A stretch of 64,000 bases of DNA from NCBI RefSeq assembly GCF_963678845.1, contig NZ_OY787466.1:620001-684000 (forward strand). The letters are read 5' to 3'. Below the pieces are notes generated by a model. It had not been told where the DNA came from. It saw nothing but the letters and a program-made list of their open reading frames with translations, and ran no database searches. Below are positions 58,847 through 64,000 of the stretch, piece after piece (the first letter of the stretch is position 1; each line of letters opens with the position of its first letter). The position numbers were made by a program, and so were the translations under genes. This DNA is from an uncultured Bacteroides sp. Its GTDB lineage: Bacteria; Bacteroidota; Bacteroidia; Bacteroidales; Bacteroidaceae.

Positions 58847-60220
58847 ATGTTTACAAAAGAAACTTATATGAATAGAAGAGCACAGTTAAAGAAAACTGTA
58901 GCATCCGGTCTTTTATTATTTTTAGGAAATGACGAATGTGGAATGAATTATGAAGATAATACATATCCGTTCCGCCAGGATTCTACTTTCCTTTATTTTT
59001 TTGGATTGCCTTATGCAGGCTTATCTGCTATTATTGATATTGACAATGACAAGGAAATTATTTTTGGCGATGAGCTGACCATTGACCACATTGTGTGGAT
59101 GGGTACACAGCCTACTATTAAAGAGAAGAGCGAAAGAATAGGAATATCATGCACTCAATCTGCAAAAAGCATTGAATCATATCTGAAGAATGCTCAGGCA
59201 AAAGGACAGAAAATTCATTTCCTGCCTACTTACCGTGCTGAGCATAAACTGAAATTAATGAATTTACTTGGATACTTACCTAAACCGGAAGAGGCATCAG
59301 TTCCTTTTATCCGTGCGGTGGTAAACCAACGAAACTATAAATCGGCAGAAGAGATTCTGGAAATTGAGAAAGCCTGTGATGTTACAGCCGATATGCATAT
59401 TAAAGCTATGCAAATGCTTCGCCCGGGAATGAGAGAAAGTGATGTAGCTGGTGCTTTGGAAGATATTGCTTTGTCGGCAGGTGGCGGACTTTCGTTTCCT
59501 ACCATTGCTACAATAAACGGACAAACATTGCACAATCATTACCATGGTAATGTAGTAAAGGAAGGTGATATGTTACTTGTTGATGCCGGAGCTGAAACCG
59601 CTATGGGATATGCCGGCGATATGTCTTCAACTATTCCGGTTAGCAAGAAATTTACTTCTCGTCAGAAAGATGTTTATGATATTCAGGTGGCTTCTCATCT
59701 TGCCGCTGTTGAGGCTCTTCGTCCCGGAATTCCATTCAAGGAAGTATATGAACTTTCAGCAAAAGTAATTGTAGAAGGTATGAAATCTCTTGGAATTATG
59801 AAGGGAGATGCCGATGAGGCTGTGCAGGCTGGTGCTCATGCAATGTTCTTCCCTTGCGGACTAGGTCACATGATGGGACTTGATGTTCACGATATGGAGA
59901 ATTTGGGTGAAGTATATGTGGGCTATGACGGCCAGCCAAAGAGCACTCAGTTTGGACGTAAGTCTTTGCGCCTGGGACGTAAACTGGAACCGGGATTCGT
60001 GCTGACCATTGAACCGGGCGTTTATTTTATTCCCGAACTGATTGATTTGTGGAAAGGAGAAAAGAAGTTCACTGAATTCATTAACTACGATAAGCTGGAA
60101 ACTTACAAAGATTTTGGAGGTATCCGTAATGAAGAAGATTATCTGATTACCGAAAACGGATCAAGGAGACTAGGAAAGAAAATTCCTTTAACAACTGATG
60201 AAGTAGAGGCGCTGAGATAA
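58847..60220 (+). CDS. Xaa-Pro aminopeptidase P-family metallopeptidase
   Basis: A 457-residue M24 peptidase that removes an N-terminal residue before proline. The N-terminal creatinase-type domain (about 1-175) is followed by the pita-bread domain. Expected dinuclear metal ligands lie in LLVDAGAETAMGYAGDMSSTIPV (two Asp), GLGHMMGLDVHDMEN (His), TIEPGVYF (Glu) and the closing IRNEEDYLIT (Glu). No signal peptide, so cytoplasmic. It is followed 4 bp later by the DMT transporter gene and probably co-transcribed. Confidence 0.95.
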   Translation: MFTKETYMNRRAQLKKTVASGLLLFLGNDECGMNYEDNTYPFRQDSTFLYFFGLPYAGLSAIIDIDNDKEIIFGDELTIDHIVWMGTQPTIKEKSERIGISCTQSAKSIESYLKNAQAKGQKIHFLPTYRAEHKLKLMNLLGYLPKPEEASVPFIRAVVNQRNYKSAEEILEIEKACDVTADMHIKAMQMLRPGMRESDVAGALEDIALSAGGGLSFPTIATINGQTLHNHYHGNVVKEGDMLLVDAGAETAMGYAGDMSSTIPVSKKFTSRQKDVYDIQVASHLAAVEALRPGIPFKEVYELSAKVIVEGMKSLGIMKGDADEAVQAGAHAMFFPCGLGHMMGLDVHDMENLGEVYVGYDGQPKSTQFGRKSLRLGRKLEPGFVLTIEPGVYFIPELIDLWKGEKKFTEFINYDKLETYKDFGGIRNEEDYLITENGSRRLGKKIPLTTDEVEALR

Positions 60221-60224
60221 TTTT

Positions 60225-61169
60225 ATGGAGAAAAGTTCTAAAGCCATAGTTTATGCAAGTGTGGCTGTTTTAAGTTGGTCAACAGTAGCTACAGCTTTTA
60301 AAGTTGCATTGAATAGTCTGACTTACTTTGAATTGCTATTAATAGCCAGTTGCACTGCATTACTTATTTTCTCAATAGTACTTCTTGCTCAAAGAAAACT
60401 GAGTTTGGTTTATTCATTGACGTTGAAAGAGTGGGTGCGCTTTGCCTGTATTGGATTGCTGAATCCGGTAGCCTATTACCTTGTACTGTTTAAGGCCTAT
60501 TCTTTGCTTCCAGCTCAGATAGCCCAACCCATAAACTATTCGTGGCCTATCCTTCTGTTGATTATGCTGGCTGTTTTTACGCGCCGCCCCATTCCGCTAC
60601 CAAAGTATGTGGGACTGATTCTTTCCCTTTTAGGAGTATTGTTTGTTTCTTTGGGAGCAGGCAAGTCCTCAATCAGCGGAATTTCAGTTCTCGGAATATT
60701 GCTTGATACATTAAGCGCCGTGTTGTGGGCAACCTATTGGATGATAAACAATAAGTATAAAGGTACAGATGGAATAGTATCCCTTTTTATGGGTTTCCTT
60801 TTCGGAACAATCTATCTGCTTATCGGAGCAATGTTTGTAGGAGTAAATGTGCACAATGTTTCAAGTCTTCTGGCAGGAATGTATGTCGGTGCTTTTGAAA
60901 TTGGCGTTCCGTTTATATTCTTCGGGCTGGCAATCCGCACAACTAGCAATCCTGCACTGGTCAACCAGCTTTGTTATCTGGCTCCTTTCATGTCCTTATT
61001 CTTTATAAGCATTGTACTTGGCGAACAGATTTATCTTTCCACTTACATTGGTCTGCTGCTCATTGTGGGAGGCATTGTCTTCAACCAGTATCTGGCAGAT
61101 AAAATGACGTGGAAACTATATAGGACAATAGTTAGGCACCGCATTACTCATAGAGTATATTCAAACTAA
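60225..61169 (+). CDS. DMT-superfamily (EamA) transporter
   Basis: A 314-residue inner-membrane protein with ten predicted helices in two EamA halves. The first half contains the common WSTVATAFKVAL start and LFKAYSLLPAQIAQPINYSWPILLL. The second contains PFIFFGLAIRTTSNPALVNQLCYLAPFMSLFFI. Members export amino acids, nucleotide sugars or other metabolites; nothing in the sequence identifies the substrate. The gene is the last of a + strand group and no terminator hairpin is visible before the repeat region that follows. Confidence 0.92.
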   Translation: MEKSSKAIVYASVAVLSWSTVATAFKVALNSLTYFELLLIASCTALLIFSIVLLAQRKLSLVYSLTLKEWVRFACIGLLNPVAYYLVLFKAYSLLPAQIAQPINYSWPILLLIMLAVFTRRPIPLPKYVGLILSLLGVLFVSLGAGKSSISGISVLGILLDTLSAVLWATYWMINNKYKGTDGIVSLFMGFLFGTIYLLIGAMFVGVNVHNVSSLLAGMYVGAFEIGVPFIFFGLAIRTTSNPALVNQLCYLAPFMSLFFISIVLGEQIYLSTYIGLLLIVGGIVFNQYLADKMTWKLYRTIVRHRITHRVYSN

Positions 61170-61177
61170 TTCTGCGC

Positions 61178-61305
61178 AAAAACGAAAATGAACCCTCACT
61201 CCCTCACTTTTTTAGTGCATAGTGCTGAATATTAGGTGGTTGATCCGTGAGGGATGGTATTTCATCCCTCACGGATCAATCACTTTTTGGAGCATCCCTC
61301 ACACT
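61178..61305. repeat. Short relative of the CCCTCACT composite repeat
   Basis: It opens with AAAAACGAAAAT, then CCCTCACTCCCTCACT (ending 61208), as at 21088-21118. TTGATCCGTGAGGGATG (61240-61256) and CATCCCTCACGGATCAA (61263-61279) are an exact inverted pair. A further CATCCCTCAC follows. It is about half as long as the 21-kb copy. Confidence 0.75.
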
Positions 61306-61380
61306 TTTGTCTTTTAAAAATCTGGTTTTTGTTTTTAAATTTGAGGAATAGAAAATAAAAAACGCTTCCAGATAATATGT

Positions 61381-61461
61381 TTCCCTTGTACAAAAGAATT
61401 AATTATTTTGTACAAGTGAATTAATTCTTTTGTACAGAAGAATGCAATCTTTTGTACAAGG
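61381..61461. repeat. Array of four TGTACA palindromes at exact 22-bp pitch
   Basis: TGTACA cores start at 61387, 61409, 61431 and 61453. Adjacent units pair into hairpins: units 1-2 form a near-perfect CTTGTACAAAA/TTTTGTACAAG stem and units 3-4 share the AGAATGCAATCTT spacer with the 36.6-kb array. The first 19 bases equal those at 36637. Confidence 0.88.
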
Positions 61462-61470
61462 ATGCACAAA

Positions 61471-61528
61471 TGTCCGGTTGTGTTTTTAAAAAAGCTGGTT
61501 ACTGATTTTATTTTGATAACCGGATGTC
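61471..61528. repeat. TCCGGTTGTGTTTT element with inverted partner
   Basis: TGTCCGGTTGTG near 61471 is mirrored by ATAACCGGATGTC near 61516, giving an imperfect hairpin. The right arm, read on the minus strand, is ACATCCGGTTAT, identical to the start of the element near 21019. A T5A6-GCTGG stretch in between resembles the inner part of the 41-bp palindrome at 20974. Confidence 0.6.
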
Positions 61529-62338
61529 AATAAGTTTTCATACGTAATTAATAGTGTATTTTGATCTAATGCCTTGAAGGATTTAATTCATTCGTTCTTT
61601 GAGATTACAAAAGTTTGTAAAAGCTTCAAAAGCTAGCCACTGATACTTCTAAACCTCCAGAGCATTTCTATCAGATTCAGTTCAGGAGAATAAGAGGACA
61701 AAAAATAAATATATAAGTCCTGTATCTCATAACGAGATGAAAATGCAATAAATCTATAAATAACAAAATAGATTAATAATTAGATCTAACTACTTAAATA
61801 TTAATTAATATTTGTCTTTAAAAACAAATCCTTTCTACCTGTAAAATGATTGCTTATTATATTAATAGCTGAAAATAATATGAATATTTTCGTAATTGTC
61901 GGCTGTTTTATTACTAAATATATGATATATGATATGTATTTAAGAAAAAAAATAGATTATATATTTGTTATATAATAAATAATGTATATTTTTGGCGTGA
62001 TAATATAACTGAAGATTATTTTATTGTAACCAAGATTCTTATATTGCTAATTCTATGGACTGCATAAAAAAAAGTTTTTTTAGTTTTTGCATACATTTCT
62101 TTAGTTCATGCAAAAGTTTGGTGGTTTTTTGCTCGTAGAGGGAGTAATTCTGGTGCAACTGCACATATATAGGAATGAATATTTTAGTTATAAAAAATAA
62201 ATCTTGGTTGAATGGAAATGAAAGCACCCCAATTTGGGAGCTCCTTTATGTGCAAAGTAAATATGGATAGCTTATAATTATTTTTAAAAATAGATTACAT
62301 ATACCTTTTTGAAATTATTCTATAACATCTTAAATCTT

Positions 62339-64000
62339 ATGAATATGAAGAGAAAAATACTCATGTCAATTCTTTTTTGCATTAATTTTTGTTTTTCTTT
62401 TAGCCAAAATAAAGTGGGATTTTGGAAATTTGACGATGCTAGCAATCTTATGAAAGCAGAAGTTGGGAAACCATTGACTTTAGTGGGAACCGGATTGCAG
62501 AAAGCTGATGGCCCAGATGCTTCTAATGGTGCTGTTACGGTTAAGAGAGGTACTTATTTCGAAGTAGATCAGGATATTCCTGCTAAAGATGGAAACACAA
62601 ATGTAAATGACTATTCTATAGTGATTGATTTTAAAATCTCTTCTCTGGATGTTTGGCATAATTTCTTGCAGACTGATCCAACAAATACATCCGATGGCGA
62701 TTGTTTTATAAATAAATCCGGAAATATTGGCGCTTATTCTACTGGGTATAGCTCTTATGCTGTTTCACCAAATAAATGGTATCGGTTTGTTATTTCTGTA
62801 AGTTTAAATAATTCATTTAAATTTTATTTAGATGGAAACTTAGTACATATAGGTAATGTTCAAACTGCTAATGATCGTTTTTCGTTGGCAAAAAAGTTCC
62901 TTTTGTTTGCAGATGACGATGGTGAAGATGGTGATATAGATGTAGCAGAGGTTTCATTATATGATGGTGCTTTAGATGATGCAGCTGTTACTAAATTGGG
63001 AGGATATGGACATACAAATAAGTATGTATATGATATTCCGGTAGTAAAGCCCTATCTTCAGACTCCGGGATCTGATTATATGTATGTTTCCTGGCAGGAT
63101 ACATCAACAGTAAAAACACAGGTTAATTATGGTACTACTACTACTTTAACTAATAGCAAAACCGGAAGTTATGAAACAATAAATAGTTACCCATATATAT
63201 GGCATACTGTTAAGTTGACAAATTTACAGCCAAATACTAAATATTATTATCAAGTAACTAGTGGTAGTGGAGATTCACCTGTTTATTCATTCAGAACTCA
63301 ACCAGATAAATCTTATTCAGATGGTCACATTCGTTTTCTACTTTTTGGCGATACACAACAGAATCCCGATTTAACAACAATTGTTGTTAATAGTGCCGTA
63401 ACACAAATGAAGAACTTGTTTGGCGATGATTATGCTGACAGTTTGAATTTTGTTTTGCATACAGGAGATTGCCTTCAGCAAGGAAATAGCATAAGTGCAT
63501 ATACAACAGAGTTTTTTCATCCAATGGAACCTCTTAGCTGCAGATTACCTCTTGCAATAGTAGCAGGAAACCATGAGGTAGATAGCCAGTTGTTTTATTC
63601 TTATATGAAATATGATGATATTGCTCCATTTAGCTCGCCGGAAGGAATCGCTGAAAGATTCTGGTCTTTTAAGGTTTCCAGAACTTTATTTGTTGGTTTG
63701 AATTCAAATATTGTATATACATTCGGTGATCAGGAAAAAACATGGTTTGACCAGTTATTGCAGAATGCAGAAGCAGATCCTTCAATTGATCGTGTATTCT
63801 GTTTTATTCATCATTGCCCACATAGTGAATTATGGCAGGGTGGAGAGAGTCAATATTCACGGGATATATTAAGTATTATGCAGAAATACTCTAAGGCACA
63901 ACAATTATCATTTGGCCATACTCATGCTTTCGAAAGTGGTGTAATTCCTTCTTTAGCCAATAACACAACTGGTGATATCAGTTCTATTTGTGGTGGTGGC
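62339..64000 (+). CDS. Secreted LamG-like/purple-acid-phosphatase-type metallophosphoesterase (3' truncated by window edge)
   Basis: An open frame from the ATG at 62339 to the window end (554 residues, no stop). Signal peptide 1-23 (SFSQ). A LamG/concanavalin-A-like module follows (about 25-225; VGFWKFDDASN, YRFVISVSLNNSFKFYLDG). A fibronectin-type purple-acid-phosphatase N domain comes next (about 235-330; SDYMYVSWQD, HTVKLTNLQPNTKYYYQVTSG). The calcineurin-like core starts near 335 with FGDTQ, then HTGDCL, AGNHEV, FIHHCPH and FGHTHAF, supplying the Asp, Asn and His metal ligands. All key motifs are intact. It is probably a secreted phosphomonoesterase or phosphodiesterase; the LamG module suggests binding to a glycan. 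It follows a long AT-rich spacer and its neighbours beyond the edge are unknown. Confidence 0.9.
   Translation, partial: MNMKRKILMSILFCINFCFSFSQNKVGFWKFDDASNLMKAEVGKPLTLVGTGLQKADGPDASNGAVTVKRGTYFEVDQDIPAKDGNTNVNDYSIVIDFKISSLDVWHNFLQTDPTNTSDGDCFINKSGNIGAYSTGYSSYAVSPNKWYRFVISVSLNNSFKFYLDGNLVHIGNVQTANDRFSLAKKFLLFADDDGEDGDIDVAEVSLYDGALDDAAVTKLGGYGHTNKYVYDIPVVKPYLQTPGSDYMYVSWQDTSTVKTQVNYGTTTTLTNSKTGSYETINSYPYIWHTVKLTNLQPNTKYYYQVTSGSGDSPVYSFRTQPDKSYSDGHIRFLLFGDTQQNPDLTTIVVNSAVTQMKNLFGDDYADSLNFVLHTGDCLQQGNSISAYTTEFFHPMEPLSCRLPLAIVAGNHEVDSQLFYSYMKYDDIAPFSSPEGIAERFWSFKVSRTLFVGLNSNIVYTFGDQEKTWFDQLLQNAEADPSIDRVFCFIHHCPHSELWQGGESQYSRDILSIMQKYSKAQQLSFGHTHAFESGVIPSLANNTTGDISSICGGG

Larger units (their letters stand above)
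61170..62338. other. Long AT-rich spacer with repeat elements
   Basis: A 1.17-kb stretch between the DMT transporter and the metallophosphoesterase gene. In order: the CCCTCACT element (61178-61305), the TGTACA array (61381-61461), a TCCGGTT element with an inverted partner (61471-61528), then about 800 bp of very AT-rich sequence (to 62338) in which I find no credible gene, RNA or promoter. Confidence 0.5.

Noticed and set aside
62039..62227. 62-residue minus-strand open frame
   Set aside because: It lies in a very AT-rich spacer, has low-complexity K/L/F composition and shows no promoter or terminator, so it is probably chance.

Overview
The window looks like chromosomal DNA of a Bacteroides species or a close relative (Bacteroidales). 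The signs are AT-rich coding DNA, Bacteroidetes-type promoters (-33 TTTG, about 19-20 bp, -7 TAnnTTTG), A-rich ribosome binding sites, a hybrid two-component regulator beside a secreted glycoside-hydrolase cluster, an inositol-lipid gene cluster, a DUF4105/Lnb lipoprotein N-acyltransferase candidate and many Bacteroidales-specific envelope genes. No transposase, integrase, phage gene or CRISPR array was seen. All family calls come from reading the proteins; no search was run.

Region 1 (1-15.7 kb, + strand) is the tail of a polysaccharide utilisation locus. It has the end of a GH106/GH2-like enzyme, an SGNH O-acetylesterase, a DUF5703-type protein, a GH2 enzyme, a 1468-residue hybrid two-component sensor/AraC regulator, a 1037-residue beta-helix protein (DUF4955/DUF6298-like), an ECF sigma factor and a very short FecR-N-like protein. 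Acetylated rhamnose/galactose-containing pectin is a reasonable but unproven substrate. No SusC/SusD pair lies inside the window.

Region 2 (15.7-29.5 kb) holds mazG and valS, a truncated aspartokinase-like gene in a gene-poor, repeat-rich island (19.3-21.5 kb), then a minus-strand envelope operon: coaX, outer-membrane barrel, lptC, CNNM/CBS transporter-like protein, PpiD/SurA-type chaperone and a DUF6340-like lipoprotein.

Region 3 (29.6-40 kb) has a tightly packed + strand series (exosortase-family protease, DUF4105/Lnb, an alkaline-phosphatase-fold protein that has lost its metal ligands, then secA). Facing it is a minus-strand operon (sigma-54 activator without a sensor domain, lptE, TPR protein, secG).

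Region 4 (40-46.8 kb, minus strand) is an inositol-lipid operon: pdxA, a nucleotidyltransferase/ATP-grasp fusion, a CDP-alcohol phosphatidyltransferase, a flippase-like membrane protein, a HAD phosphatase and inositol-3-phosphate synthase. Region 5 (46.9-61.2 kb) is housekeeping: rlmN, tRNA-Gly, tRNA-Tyr, ribH, recF with a DUF721 gene, folate, protease, deaminase and peptidase genes, an LTA-synthase-like protein, an aminopeptidase P and a DMT transporter. A 1.1-kb AT-rich spacer precedes a truncated secreted metallophosphoesterase.

The most unusual signal is non-coding. Five intergenic places carry short arrays of 10-bp palindromes at a fixed pitch: four TGTACA cores every 22-23 bp at 396-470, 36643-36714 and 61387-61458, and ATTnnYCAAT-type decamers every 21 bp at 20915-20966 and 48365-48437. 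Four of the five lie just 3' of a transcription unit. Two further spacers share a CCCTCACTCCCTCACT element and a TCCGGTTrTG element.
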